This document shows positions 1 to 9,543 of a stretch of 64,000 nucleotides of DNA, one piece after another. Location: the NCBI GenBank assembly GCA_016208495.1, contig JACQXX010000118.1, forward strand, positions 1 to 64,000. The letters are read 5' to 3'. The position numbers and the translations under genes are program-made. The stretch comes from Acidobacteriota bacterium (lineage in GTDB: Bacteria > Acidobacteriota > Blastocatellia > Chloracidobacteriales > Chloracidobacteriaceae). The stretch's first letter is position 1. The number at the start of each line of letters is the position of its first letter. The notes beneath the pieces were generated by a model. That model was not told the origin of the DNA, did no database searches, and saw nothing but the letters and a program-made list of their open reading frames with translations.

Positions 1-22
1 ACAAATTTGTTTATTTTAAACC

Positions 23-166
23 CTTGTCACTTTGTCAAAAAGTCACCTTGTCACCTTGTCACCCTGTCCCCTTGTCACTTTGTCAAAAAGTCACCTTGTC
101 ACCTTGTCACCTTGTCACTTTGTCACCTTGTCACCTTGTCACTTTGTCACCTTGTCACTTTGTCAG
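23..166. repeat. Octamer tandem array (TCACCTTG/TCACTTTG)
   Basis: About 18 head-to-tail copies of an 8-bp unit, mostly TCACCTTG or TCACTTTG, with a few degenerate units and two identical AAAAAG interruptions that define a larger repeat. The array runs into the end of the alpha-2-macroglobulin-like gene: its TGA stop at 163-165 lies inside the last unit. There are no spacers, so this is not a CRISPR array. It resembles the other 7-8 bp arrays in this window; if it has an inverted partner, that lies beyond the left edge. Confidence 0.9.
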
Positions 167-3100
167 ATCAAGTCACGCAGGGCTCGTAAAGCTCGACTGA
201 CCAGGGATGTTCCAAGACCAGTGTCAGCCGGAGTGACGGTGACCGTGAGCAATCCGGGGCTTCCGGCGCGTTCTTCTTCAAACATATTTCTGACACAGAC
301 GGCAAAATGCTGCGGAGCAATGTTTCCCTGGCTGTCCACGGTGATTGAAGTCGCCGCCAGCGGCACCACAAGTTCATCTTTTTCGCGAAAGTCGAGCGAG
401 AACAATTTCACCTGTCCGCCTCCGATCAACCGCGAGAGTGATTCCGGCAAACACACCCACAGCAAATCGCCGGTTTTATAGCCTCCTTCGAGCTTGACGC
501 GCAAATCAATGGCATCACCCACCACAAACTGACGGCCTGGGCGGCCATTTTTTTCCAGCGAAATCCGCAAGGGAAGGCCCGCATCAAAGGTGCTCCAGTT
601 TTCCTCGACCAGACGGGTTACTTCGACCGCCACCACCCCATCAACTGCCTCAATGGATTCGATTTCTTCAGCCAGTTCAATAGCCTGAGCGGTGGGGATT
701 TCCCGGCGATTGATTTTGACAGTGGCACTATTGCCGATAACACGAGCTGCTTTTAACTCTGCCATCAAGGCAATGGCCGCGACTGAATCAACGGTTGAAT
801 AAAGCGAGCCCTGGTCATTGAGTTGATTGACGATAGTGTTGGCCAGCTTCAACGCCTGATGCCAATCGGTCCCACCGCCGCTCCGAAAAAGCGTGGCGGC
901 GGCATAGGCGGATTCAGATCGTTCTAAAACCGCGCCGTAGCAATAGGGGTTCATCGGTAGATCAGTGATTTTTCCTTCTGAAACGCGCTTCCGTACGTAA
1001 TCCAGGGCTTTTCCCTGGACGGTGTTATCTAAGTTGAACCGCATCACATTGTAAGCCTCTTCGCTGGATTTGGCGGTTTCAAGCGGCCAGTCCAACCGAT
1101 AGGCTTTGGCGGCATCGGTGGCCATTTTTAGACCTTTTTCAATTCCTTGACTGAGCGGTTTGCTCACGTTGTTCCCAGTGCGGAGAAGATCAAGATTAAA
1201 CAGATACCGCGCGGCTTTGGGTCCATAGTAGTCGTGAGGGCTGTTTGGTGATTCCGGGTACATTTTAAACCCACGCCCAGGCAGCCACATTGATTCCTCG
1301 CGCCGAATCCCAGCCAGGATAATGGCTTCCGCTTTTTCGCGCTGAGAGCTGTTGCCATTGGCCAGGGCATACATTCCACAGGCAGCAAGAAGCTTGGCGG
1401 CGGTTTGTTCGCAACAGGCATGACCGTAATCCGCCGTTGCTTCGACCAGTGCGGTGAACGGTTTATCCAATCCCGGTAGAATGCGCATGGAGAGAATGCC
1501 AATGTCTTCCGTCCGGCTCAATGAGTTTCCAGGTTCTAAAAAGACCAGCGAACGAGTGAGCCGACGAAACACTCCGGGTGCATCCACCTGCTGTCGAGCC
1601 GTTTCAATGCTTTCGGTTGAAAGTTGCTGGAGTGTGGCGGTATACACGCCCGGACCAGTAAGGAACGTCACTTCGCCGCTTTGGACTTCTAAAACTTCAT
1701 CTGGTTGAAGTGCTTTCCCGCCAAATGCCAGCGGAACGGGAACGCCATTGCAGCGAACCTGAACCTGGACGTTTCCGGCTGTCGCTCCAAAATTGAGATG
1801 ACCGATAGCCGTATCTTCCGGATGAACAAATGCTGGAAGAGAAAAGGACAGATATGGATCCTTTTTGGCCTGAAATCGGCTTTCCGTGGCTTCCCAATCA
1901 AGTCCGGAGATGACAAAGGCTTCGACGATATAATCGGCAAACACATCTGGAAGTAAGAGCGTCAGGCTGGCCTTTCCCTGAACGACCGGTACCAGCCCGG
2001 CAAAGAGCACTTCGGGTTCTTTTTGAAGGCCAGCCGGTTCTGAATCAGGTTCGGCGCCAGATTCCGCTCCGGCCATCAATGTGGCCGTTCCAATGTCCTC
2101 GAATACATCCGAAGTCATGGTTTGAAACTGGCCAGTGTGCATCATTCCGCCGGGTGGCGCTGGTGCTGGTCTTGCTTGTGGCATCGGCATAAAGGGCGGC
2201 ATGGCCTGCGATATAACGGGTGGAGGGTTGGGAATTCCTGCCCGATACAATTTTTCAGTTCCGTAGGATTGAGCTAAATAAGCCAGTGTTTTCTCGGGTG
2301 TTCCGACCATCAGTTCTTTGCCGGTTGTTTCGACAAACGTCTTGATTCCACCAGCCAGCCGACCGAGCGGTGTATCGCCGCTTAACAACCTGGCGTCCTT
2401 GACGATCATATAGAGTGCGCTGGGGTTGAGCGTTTCGGTTGTGACATGAATGGTGATATCCGTTCCTGGTTCGCACTGCAATGGAAGGAGAATCTCTGGG
2501 GAAAGCTCAACCGGTGCCAGCGTGGCTGCCCAGCCTTCCCAGGGTTTTTCATTTACAAACGCCCCAATCGCCAGCAGACCGACCGGTCCCGGCATTTCAA
2601 ATTCAAGCGTGGTCGTCCGGGTAATTTCAGCATAGGTGAACTCGCGGATGCCCCTTGCCTTGAGCCATTCATAAGGTTCATACCCTTGAAGCGATTTCAG
2701 ATCTTCATCCGTTGCCAGATGGTGAAAATCAGTCCAGCCATCCTCAATTGATTGCCGCAATGCCGCAACCGCACGGGCCTTTTGTCCTTGTCGGGCATAA
2801 CAGCAAGCGGCAAAGTAGGCATAAAACGGATGCGGTTTTTCAAATTGGGCCCGCGCCCGTTCAAAAATAGCCACCGAATCAGAAAAATACCCATCTTTGA
2901 ACAGTGCTTCGCCGCGTTGATACGGTTCATCAGTGGCACCCGGATAGGGTGCCGTTTCCGGGTTGACGGCGTCTGGTCGAGGTTTTGGAAATGTCGGGTC
3001 AATGACCAGCACGGTGAGGGCCTGGACTCGCCCCAGAACCGTCAGGCGGGCACGATAGGTATCTACGCGCTCAAGGGCAAACGGCGAAGTTGACTGAGCC

Positions 3101-4008
3101 CCCTCTTCAAGAAAAATCCCTCGAACCAGCCGCGAGCCCTCAACCGGAAGGAGCGACCCGCTGATTTCAGTCCCAAGTTTGGAAAAGGCGGTTGACTGGC
3201 GTTCGCTGGCCCGGCTTCCGACAATCGGAAGCGTCGCGGTTTTGCCTGGGTCGGCAACCAGTTGGACGTTAATGGTGTGTGGACCATTGCCGGTGAGCGC
3301 AAACGATCCCTTGACTTTGCCTTGCTCCGCACGAGCCGTGATTTTAGCCAGTCGCCGATTTTGCTCCATCAATTCAAGCGCGACATCGCCTTCAACCGGC
3401 GTTCCAAAGCTTTCCAGGTTCAGGACAAATGAAAACTGATTGTTGCCCGAAAACTTCTTGTGGTGAAAGGCTGCGGTGAGTGGTGACAACCGGTATTCCG
3501 CCACGGTGAACGAACACCCGGCGGTGTCAGCGGCTGTTCCTTCAAACGCCGCTTCATACGATCCAACCGGAAGGTCGCGCAATTGAAAGGTTGCTTCTCC
3601 GTGGTCACCCAACTGAACCGTGTGCCGGGAAAATTCACGCTCGTCCACCGAGACCACCAGATTGGCTGACGACCGTGGCGCCAGTGGATTGAGTGCCAGC
3701 AAGTTGACGGTATCGTGTTCAGTTCGGTAAATCGCCTTGTCGCAGGTCACGACGGCCAGATTCAGATCCGGCAGAGTGAAGGGTTTAATTTCCGCACCAC
3801 CAAGCTGGATAGGATGTGTTCCAGCCAGCGAAACAACCCGTGGTGGCACAACTCCACTGCCAGCCAGGAGCCTGGCAATCCACCCGAGTGTTGGATGTTC
3901 CCAGGTCTTTGGGGTCAGAAAGGCAAAGATATTTCCGACGACAATTTCCTTTCCAATTGACTGGGCCGTGTTCCAATCAAGAATTGATGTGCGGCTTGCA
4001 AGCGACAT
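163..4008 (-). CDS. Alpha-2-macroglobulin-like protein with TPR-like insert, no signal peptide
   Basis: A protein of about 1281 residues with macroglobulin-type beta domains in the N-terminal half, a helical TPR-like segment near residues 370-440, a Pro/Met-rich linker near 600-630, and a C-terminal alpha-alpha-barrel-like region holding HACCEQT near residue 863. This matches the C-x-E-Q thioester motif of complement/alpha-2-macroglobulin proteins, with a Cys in the x position. Such proteins trap proteases; bacterial ones are normally periplasmic lipoproteins, but no signal peptide or lipobox is visible here, so the location is uncertain. I place the start at 4008 because a strong GGAGGT lies 9 bases upstream; an upstream ATG at 4032 is possible. 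The gene ends inside the octamer array. Family placement is good, function is inferred. Confidence 0.75.
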   Translation of the reverse strand: MSLASRTSILDWNTAQSIGKEIVVGNIFAFLTPKTWEHPTLGWIARLLAGSGVVPPRVVSLAGTHPIQLGGAEIKPFTLPDLNLAVVTCDKAIYRTEHDTVNLLALNPLAPRSSANLVVSVDEREFSRHTVQLGDHGEATFQLRDLPVGSYEAAFEGTAADTAGCSFTVAEYRLSPLTAAFHHKKFSGNNQFSFVLNLESFGTPVEGDVALELMEQNRRLAKITARAEQGKVKGSFALTGNGPHTINVQLVADPGKTATLPIVGSRASERQSTAFSKLGTEISGSLLPVEGSRLVRGIFLEEGAQSTSPFALERVDTYRARLTVLGRVQALTVLVIDPTFPKPRPDAVNPETAPYPGATDEPYQRGEALFKDGYFSDSVAIFERARAQFEKPHPFYAYFAACCYARQGQKARAVAALRQSIEDGWTDFHHLATDEDLKSLQGYEPYEWLKARGIREFTYAEITRTTTLEFEMPGPVGLLAIGAFVNEKPWEGWAATLAPVELSPEILLPLQCEPGTDITIHVTTETLNPSALYMIVKDARLLSGDTPLGRLAGGIKTFVETTGKELMVGTPEKTLAYLAQSYGTEKLYRAGIPNPPPVISQAMPPFMPMPQARPAPAPPGGMMHTGQFQTMTSDVFEDIGTATLMAGAESGAEPDSEPAGLQKEPEVLFAGLVPVVQGKASLTLLLPDVFADYIVEAFVISGLDWEATESRFQAKKDPYLSFSLPAFVHPEDTAIGHLNFGATAGNVQVQVRCNGVPVPLAFGGKALQPDEVLEVQSGEVTFLTGPGVYTATLQQLSTESIETARQQVDAPGVFRRLTRSLVFLEPGNSLSRTEDIGILSMRILPGLDKPFTALVEATADYGHACCEQTAAKLLAACGMYALANGNSSQREKAEAIILAGIRREESMWLPGRGFKMYPESPNSPHDYYGPKAARYLFNLDLLRTGNNVSKPLSQGIEKGLKMATDAAKAYRLDWPLETAKSSEEAYNVMRFNLDNTVQGKALDYVRKRVSEGKITDLPMNPYCYGAVLERSESAYAAATLFRSGGGTDWHQALKLANTIVNQLNDQGSLYSTVDSVAAIALMAELKAARVIGNSATVKINRREIPTAQAIELAEEIESIEAVDGVVAVEVTRLVEENWSTFDAGLPLRISLEKNGRPGRQFVVGDAIDLRVKLEGGYKTGDLLWVCLPESLSRLIGGGQVKLFSLDFREKDELVVPLAATSITVDSQGNIAPQHFAVCVRNMFEEERAGSPGLLTVTVTPADTGLGTSLVSRALRALRDLI

Positions 4009-4299
4009 AGCGGCGATACCTCCGTGAAGCATGAGTTATGAATTATAAATTATGAAAAACACAAACGCTTATGAATCAAACAGATAGCTTTGATAGAACC
4101 CCCAAAGTCCATTCTCAATGAGCAGCCTGATTGGCCCGGTTCATCATTCATTATTCGTCAGTAGTCTTTGTTGGAGATTATGGTTCACCGGGCCGGGATT
4201 TGGCCATAGGTTCTTTTGGGAATTTGGTCGCTATTCAGTTTTGATGTGATTGTGCTAAAACCACAACCAGACTTTCGCAAGATGAATCAGGAGGGTGCG

Positions 4300-4980
4300 A
4301 TGGTAGCAGTTTACAAACCAAAATCGCCCGAATTGCTGTCTGGTGACCAGTGCATCACGCTCCACGGAGTGACGGTTGAAACCTACCGCAAGCTCTCTTC
4401 AGAATTAGGAGATCGTTCCCGGCCACGGCTATTTTATTGTGAAGGAAGCTTAGAACTTGTGAGCCCATCACCACGCCATGAATCACTGGTTGAGTTTTTA
4501 AGATCATTGGTTCGGATTTGTGCCCGACTTTTTAAAAAGAAAGTGTATGGTTTTGGCTCAATGACGTTGGAGCGGGCCGATGGACAGGCTGGCGGAGAGC
4601 CCGACGCCGTGTTTTACCTTGGTCAATCCACTTCACTCCATCTGGCAACCCGATTTCGTCCAGGAGTTGATCCAGCCCCAGATTTGGTGGTTGAAGTGGA
4701 TTTGAGCAGTTCTTCCCAGGAAAAAGTCAAAGAAGCCGGATTGTATGCCCAGCTCCAAATTCCTGAAATCTGGAAGTATAGAGAGGGCAATGAGTTGCAG
4801 ATTTTGATCTTCCAGGAAGGGAAATATATTGAGCAAACCACCAGTCATCATTTTCCGGATGTCGCGTGTGAGTTGTTGCGTCAGGCGCTTAACCTTCACG
4901 ATACAAAAGATCCTGAGACCGGGCTTCAGTGGTTTGAAAAACAACTTAAGCACATGGTTCGTGAGAAGAAGAAACAATGA
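4300..4980 (+). CDS. Uma2 family (DUF820) putative restriction-fold endonuclease
   Basis: The 226-residue protein has the Uma2/DUF820 pattern: a helical N-terminus starting with VTVETYRKL, FYCEGSLELVSPSP, HESLVEFL, then GEPDAVFYL and PDLVVEVDLSSSS, which contribute the Asp/Glu residues of a PD-(D/E)XK-like fold, and a C-terminal ...KYREGNEL strand. The family is very abundant in cyanobacteria and other environmental bacteria and its substrate is unknown. The start at 4300 is preferred because AGGAGG lies 5 bases upstream; in-frame ATGs at 4216 and 4282 lack this. The stop overlaps the next start (ATGA), so the two genes are probably translated together. Confidence 0.75.
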   Translation: MVAVYKPKSPELLSGDQCITLHGVTVETYRKLSSELGDRSRPRLFYCEGSLELVSPSPRHESLVEFLRSLVRICARLFKKKVYGFGSMTLERADGQAGGEPDAVFYLGQSTSLHLATRFRPGVDPAPDLVVEVDLSSSSQEKVKEAGLYAQLQIPEIWKYREGNELQILIFQEGKYIEQTTSHHFPDVACELLRQALNLHDTKDPETGLQWFEKQLKHMVREKKKQ

Positions 4981-5540
4981 GTGGGATGTCGCGAACAACT
5001 CGTGGTGAGAGAATGGAAAAGCTCTTCGCTTCTGAAAGCCGCTATCCAGCCGGATTTGCCAGGTTCGATGTGTTGGGAATATCCCAAAGTTTCAGGCTTG
5101 GACACGTTTCTGATTTCACGGAAGCTATCGAACAGGTTGCCGCTCGGCTCAATCGGAAGCCCCGTGAAATAGACGCTCACGGGTATGAAACAGAACTCAT
5201 TGCCGCCGTTTGCAATCCTGAACAAACCCAATATGCCTGGGTGGAATATCGGTTTCGAGAGCTGGAAACCAGGGTGGATATCCAGTTTTATCTTCGGGAG
5301 GTAAAAGACGGCAATCTGGTAACTGACTGGATCATTGAAACCTACAATCCCTTTTTTGGATGTCAGGTGCAGTACCTTGCCTGGCACGAAGATCGAATCG
5401 TGGTGATCTACCTGGAAAAGCACCACGTCTACGTGGCCTGGTTGCGCCATGGAAAACTGATTCAGCGATTGAAAATCAACCACGAATGGCAAATCTGTGA
5501 TGGGATGTTACTGACTTTGGGTTCAAAATTCCGGCTGTAG
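4977..5540 (+). CDS. Unrecognised protein coupled to the Uma2 gene
   Basis: A 187-residue protein of mixed alpha/beta character with no signal peptide or membrane segment. It starts in the ATGA overlap with the upstream Uma2-type gene, behind a purine-rich stretch, which supports expression as a pair. The middle is rich in aromatic residues and charged strands (EYRFREL, DWIIETYNP, WHEDRIVVIYL). I do not recognise the family. An alternative start lies 12 codons in (MEKLF). Confidence 0.5.
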   Translation: MSGMSRTTRGERMEKLFASESRYPAGFARFDVLGISQSFRLGHVSDFTEAIEQVAARLNRKPREIDAHGYETELIAAVCNPEQTQYAWVEYRFRELETRVDIQFYLREVKDGNLVTDWIIETYNPFFGCQVQYLAWHEDRIVVIYLEKHHVYVAWLRHGKLIQRLKINHEWQICDGMLLTLGSKFRL

Positions 5541-5558
5541 GCGGTTTTGTTCAGAGTT

Positions 5559-5572
5559 CCGCCTTCAGGCGG
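5559..5572. terminator. Small GC hairpin between convergent genes
   Basis: CCGCC-TTCA-GGCGG forms a 5-bp stem between the converging genes ending at 5540 (+) and 5565 (-), overlapping the last codon of the latter. No T-run follows on either strand, so intrinsic termination is only a possibility. Confidence 0.3.
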
Positions 5573-6020
5573 GTATTGGATTTGGTTGAAGCTGCAAAAT
5601 CGTTTGTAAGAATCCTTTCACGATTGTGCCTTCACGCCACAAATTCCGAAGCGCCAGCCCCGTCAGGATGAATGAAATGCCAATCAGTGTCATCCACCCC
5701 AGATTGGTCAGTGGCGGCGGCATATCAGACCAACCTGTATTGGAGTTGTCGGTGAAGAACAGGTTGAAAACCTGATTGAGCCTGGCCCAGTTCAAAAAGA
5801 TAACCCTGCATCCCAGCAGTTTTGGATTCCAAATTGTCAGGAGTGGAATAAGCCCAAAATCCAGAAATCCATACCAGAGCCAGCCGACTGAAAGACCTGC
5901 CAGAATTACTTTCCGAAATGTGTGACCGAGAAAAGCCAGAGTTTTCCAGGAATAGAGTTTCGGTTGGTTGAAAACGTATTGATTTGCTGACACGGTATCC
6001 TCCACAAAACCAATCAACAT
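5565..6020 (-). CDS. Small hypothetical membrane protein
   Basis: About 151 residues with two to three hydrophobic segments: one near VILAGLSVGWLWYGF continuing to LIPLLTIW, and one near the C-terminus around WMTLIGISFILTGLAL. The N-terminus is probably cytoplasmic. A longer version starting at a TTG codon at 6068 is possible; neither start has a good ribosome-binding site. The family is not recognised and the neighbours give no hint of a role. Confidence 0.45.
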   Translation of the reverse strand: MLIGFVEDTVSANQYVFNQPKLYSWKTLAFLGHTFRKVILAGLSVGWLWYGFLDFGLIPLLTIWNPKLLGCRVIFLNWARLNQVFNLFFTDNSNTGWSDMPPPLTNLGWMTLIGISFILTGLALRNLWREGTIVKGFLQTILQLQPNPIPA

Positions 6021-6119
6021 TGGACTTTTGGCCCAGGAAGACACCTGATTGTGTTGGTCAGTTCCCAAAAGAAATCAAACCGATCTCCCAAACCCAAATA
6101 CCTTTTCATCAGTCCAAGG

Positions 6120-6205
6120 ATGGGTTGGATTTTGTAAGTATTTGAATTTTCGTGGTTTTCGTGGTTTTCGTGGTTAAAATCGTCCTGGGATTTTCGGTAA
6201 GGTAC
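6120..6205. repeat. Dispersed spacer repeat (TTTTCGTGG units)
   Basis: Three consecutive 9-bp units of TTTTCGTGG (6147-6176) are followed by GATTTTCGGTAAGGTACGCAT. The inverted version of both parts, TAAGTACCTTACCGAAAAT then TTTTAACCACGAAACACACG, recurs at about 17828-17890, and a related CGTGTATTTCGTGG string lies near 38270-38295. This is a non-coding dispersed repeat seen at gene ends. Confidence 0.55.
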
Positions 6206-6215
6206 GCATCACCTT

Positions 6216-6851
6216 TCAGTGTTCAAAGTCATAACAGTACACATCGTCGGGCAGCGTCCCAGGTTTAACCAGGGTAAGTTCCTGCAAGTACCCGGTGTGC
6301 AGGTCATACACCCAGCCGTGGAGGTATGGCCGCTGGTCGGTCTTCCAGGCCATTTGAATGATCGAAGTTCTGACCAGATTTCGCACCTGCTCTTCGACAT
6401 TGAGTTCAACCAGTCGCCGCCAGCGCTGGTCTTTGGTGGGAAGGGCGTTGAGTTCGTCCCGGTACAGGTGATACACATCCTTGATGTTATGCAGCCAGGT
6501 GTTGATCAAGCCCAGGTTTTGATGCGACATCGCGCTTTTGACGCCTCCGCAGCCATAATGCCCGCAAATGATGACGTGTTTGACTTTGAGCACATCCACG
6601 GCATATTGCAGCACGCTGAGCAAATTCAAGTCCGAATGAACCACCAGATTGGCCACGTTACGATGAACAAACAGGTCTCCGGGGCCGGTTCCAGTGATAT
6701 CTTCCGCCGGGACACGGCTGTCTGAGCATCCAATCCACAAATACTCAGGTTTTTGTTCGTCTTTGAGCCGCAGGAAATAATCGGGCCGCAGATCCAGTTT
6801 TTCCTTCACCCAGGCTTTATTCGCCAGCAGGAGTTTCTTGTATTCTTCCAT
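6216..6851 (-). CDS. can: Beta-class carbonic anhydrase
   Basis: The 211-residue protein carries both hallmarks of beta-carbonic anhydrases: IGCSDSR near residues 38-44 (zinc Cys, and the Asp-Arg dyad) and GHYGCGG near 96-102 (zinc His and Cys), plus HRNVANLV. It interconverts CO2 and bicarbonate in the cytoplasm. The start at 6851 is chosen because GGAGG lies 6 bases upstream; this overlaps the end of the SulP gene by 35 bp, so the pair is translationally linked. SulP plus carbonic anhydrase is a known pairing for bicarbonate uptake and pH or inorganic-carbon balance. Its length is typical. Confidence 0.92.
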   Translation of the reverse strand: MEEYKKLLLANKAWVKEKLDLRPDYFLRLKDEQKPEYLWIGCSDSRVPAEDITGTGPGDLFVHRNVANLVVHSDLNLLSVLQYAVDVLKVKHVIICGHYGCGGVKSAMSHQNLGLINTWLHNIKDVYHLYRDELNALPTKDQRWRRLVELNVEEQVRNLVRTSIIQMAWKTDQRPYLHGWVYDLHTGYLQELTLVKPGTLPDDVYCYDFEH

Positions 6852-8454
6852 TCGATCCTCCAAAAAGTTTCATCCACGCAAGCTGCGGGGGAATTTTTGA
6901 ATCGAGATTCTTTTTCTCAATCGTGATATTTCGGTATTTGGCCAGTTCTTCAAATTCGGCAATTACTTCATAAATGTCCTGGTCAATGTAGAGCGATTTG
7001 GTCGCGTCCAGGATCAGGATGACGTCGTTTGGGATTTTGGTCAGTTGTTCTTTGAGTTCAGCTTTGTTGACAAAGGTCATGTCTTTGTTAAAGCGGATCA
7101 GGTAGTAATTGTCCTGATTGACACACGTCATGGCTGAGTGATGGTTGGCTCGAATGACAAAAAAGAGCCCGAAGAAAAACCCAATCGTGATTCCCACCAA
7201 CAAATCCGTGAACACAATTGCCACGATGGTAATGATAAACGGAATGAATTGCTCGCTTCCTTGACGATACATCTCCTTGAAAACACTGACGTTGGCCAGC
7301 TTATACCCAACAACGAACAAAATAGCCGCCAGGCAGGCGAGCGGAATTCGATTGAGGAGCGTTGGGATCAATAACACGGCTCCAAACAAGAGGATCCCGT
7401 GGAAGATCGTCGCCATCCGGGTTCGGCTCCCGGCATAGACATTGGTTGACGTCCGAATCACCACCGAGGTAATGGGCAAACCGCCGAGCATTCCAGACGC
7501 CATATTGCCGATGCCCTGGGCCATCAACTCGCGATTAGTGTTTGAAATGCGCTTGAAGGGGTCAATTTTGTCAGCAGCCTCAATCGCCACCAGCGTTTCA
7601 AGACTGCCCACCGCCGCAAAGGTGATTGCCAGGGTGTACACCTCAGGGTTGGTCAGGGCTGACAAGCTGGGAAGGGTGAACTGATTAAAAAAAGTGCTCA
7701 GACTGGTTGCCACCGGCAATGAGACCAGATGACCATCCTCAGCCCGTAAATAAAACCCGGCAAAGTAAATCCGACACACCTCGTTGATCAATGTGCCGAT
7801 ACCCACCACCAGCAATGGGGCGGGCACCAGGCCCAGAACCCGATTTTGTTTGAAAAACGGTTGTTCCCAAAGTAGAAGAATCGCCAGCGAAACCACGGCG
7901 ATGACCACTGCTTCCGGGTTAAAGGTGAAAACTGAATGAAGAATCGCAACCAGGGTATTTTCATCGCCCACTCCCTGAAGGAACCCGAAATCTCCGATAT
8001 AATCCCGATCTTGTCCCAGCGCATGCGGGATTTGCTTGAGAATAATGACAATTCCGATAGCCGCGAGCATTCCCTTGATGACGGAGGTCGGCACGTAGTC
8101 TCCGATTCTGCCACCCCGAAACAGCCCAAAGATAATTTGAAGAATTCCTGATAACACGACCACAGTCAAAAAGGCTTTGAAACTGCCGCTTGATTTGATG
8201 CCGCCAGCCACCATCACCGCCAGACCGGCAGCCGGTCCGCTGACGCTGATTTCCGAGCCGGAGAGCATTCCCACCACCAGTCCTCCGACAATGCCGGCAA
8301 TCACGCCTGAAAACAGCGGTGCGCCAGAAGCCAGGGCAATTCCAAGACACAACGGCAGGGCCACGAGAAAGACAACCAGTCCGCCAGGCAGGTCATAGTG
8401 GAGATTTGGTTTCAAGTGGCCTTCGAACAAAATCGGATTCTGTGGTTTCACCAT
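6817..8454 (-). CDS. SulP family anion (probable bicarbonate) transporter
   Basis: A 545-residue inner-membrane protein with about 10-12 hydrophobic segments. The SulP signature region lies near the N-terminus ([20 protein letters not shown] and [17 protein letters not shown]), and a C-terminal STAS-like domain holds [17 protein letters not shown]. SulP proteins carry sulfate, bicarbonate or other anions; the overlapping carbonic anhydrase gene favours bicarbonate. The start at ATG 8454 gives a normal N-terminus; a GTG at 8520 would add 22 residues. No regulatory site is evident upstream. Confidence 0.88.
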   Translation of the reverse strand: MVKPQNPILFEGHLKPNLHYDLPGGLVVFLVALPLCLGIALASGAPLFSGVIAGIVGGLVVGMLSGSEISVSGPAAGLAVMVAGGIKSSGSFKAFLTVVVLSGILQIIFGLFRGGRIGDYVPTSVIKGMLAAIGIVIILKQIPHALGQDRDYIGDFGFLQGVGDENTLVAILHSVFTFNPEAVVIAVVSLAILLLWEQPFFKQNRVLGLVPAPLLVVGIGTLINEVCRIYFAGFYLRAEDGHLVSLPVATSLSTFFNQFTLPSLSALTNPEVYTLAITFAAVGSLETLVAIEAADKIDPFKRISNTNRELMAQGIGNMASGMLGGLPITSVVIRTSTNVYAGSRTRMATIFHGILLFGAVLLIPTLLNRIPLACLAAILFVVGYKLANVSVFKEMYRQGSEQFIPFIITIVAIVFTDLLVGITIGFFFGLFFVIRANHHSAMTCVNQDNYYLIRFNKDMTFVNKAELKEQLTKIPNDVILILDATKSLYIDQDIYEVIAEFEELAKYRNITIEKKNLDSKIPPQLAWMKLFGGSNGRIQETPAGE

Positions 8455-8684
8455 ACTGTTTGGCCGTTTCCCCTTTCCGGTTACTAAAAAAGGCTGTCGG
8501 TCTCCTTTGCAGTTGATCACAGCCCCAAATATCGCTGAACTTTTGAAAACTCCGCTAACTTACAGGTCTTTGCTCAATTCGACCAGCCTTTCTCGGTTGT
8601 GAAGGTCTGTCACTCATCGTGATTTTGAACCGGGTAGAGCCGGATCTCATTGTGGGCAAAAGGAGGTTGAGCAACAGTTTGCCA

Positions 8685-9029
8685 CTATTCCGCATAAACG
8701 GGACACCCCGGAAGATCCTCCGGAAGTCGTTGGACCACACATTCCCAGCCGTCCATCTCTTCATCAATTTCAAAGGCATATCCGTGATTGGTCCCAACCT
8801 CAATGCAGATCAGATCAACCGCCCACAGGTCACGTTTGAATGCCAGAAGATAGGTAATGTCTTGCCATTCAATCACGGTTTCTTGCTCGATTTTGCCATT
8901 GACCGCGCGAGTCTTCCAAAGCTGATGTGGAGTGCAAATGATTGAAAACGTAGGAGATGGCTGCGGGTCTCGAAATCGCGCCAGGATGTGTGAAAGCCAG
9001 GTTGGTTTGGGTTCTGGCGGGTTGTTCAT
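8685..9029 (-). CDS. Small unrecognised acidic protein
   Basis: A 114-residue soluble protein with a good AGGAGGG ribosome-binding site 7-8 bases before its ATG. It contains a strand-rich core (EWQDITYLLAFKRDLW, DLICIEVG) and ends in a Trp-rich piece (DGWECVVQRLP). It lies 18 bp downstream of another small acidic protein on the same strand, so the two are probably co-transcribed. The size and composition recall immunity-type proteins, but I see no family signature. Confidence 0.55.
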   Translation of the reverse strand: MNNPPEPKPTWLSHILARFRDPQPSPTFSIICTPHQLWKTRAVNGKIEQETVIEWQDITYLLAFKRDLWAVDLICIEVGTNHGYAFEIDEEMDGWECVVQRLPEDLPGCPVYAE

Positions 9030-9047
9030 CGGGGAACCCTCCTGTCA

Positions 9048-9491
9048 TCAGGGGAAATCAAGGTCAGGGCCGATGATTCGAAACAGTTGAGCACTGCGCT
9101 TTGGATGAAGTTGATCAAAGTCAGCCCACCACGAACCGGGTTTGACGAGGAACAAATGGGTGTCAGAGTTGAAGCTCAGTTCAAACAACCGGAGTTCGTA
9201 CTCGTCTTGAAGAATATCATTGATTGCCCGCAGGCAAATATAACGGTCTTTCAGGCTGAAGCTCAACCCAAGCAGCCGTTCCTTTTCTTTATACTGGATC
9301 TGGATGTCGTCGTTGCCCATCCATTCAAAGGAAATTTTGTATGGAGCAATAACCTGGTTGATCGACCTGATGATTTCCTCTTCTTCTTCGCGCCAATCCA
9401 CCATCACGGCTTCAGGAGATTCTTCAATCAATTCCCAGAGAATTTCTTCATCATCCGAGAAAAATCGTTCGTCAAAATGGGTGTTCGTCAT
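9048..9491 (-). CDS. Small unrecognised acidic protein
   Basis: About 147 residues with a very acidic N-terminus (DERFFSDDEEILWELIEE) followed by alternating strands and helices, ending in GPDLDFP. I use the ATG at 9491; an in-frame ATG at 9551 would lengthen it by 20 residues, and neither start has a clear Shine-Dalgarno sequence. Probably co-transcribed with the gene ending at 8685. Function unknown; acidic composition would fit an inhibitor or immunity protein, which is only inference. Confidence 0.5.
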   Translation of the reverse strand: MTNTHFDERFFSDDEEILWELIEESPEAVMVDWREEEEEIIRSINQVIAPYKISFEWMGNDDIQIQYKEKERLLGLSFSLKDRYICLRAINDILQDEYELRLFELSFNSDTHLFLVKPGSWWADFDQLHPKRSAQLFRIIGPDLDFP

Positions 9492-9543
9492 ATTTGAGAG
9501 GTAATGAGTGGATATCAAGGTTTTGCGACTGTTGGGTGTTTTT

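Noticed and set aside
23-166. Possible CRISPR array because of regular repeats
   Set aside because: Units are only 8 bp and directly adjacent, with no unique spacers and no cas genes nearby.
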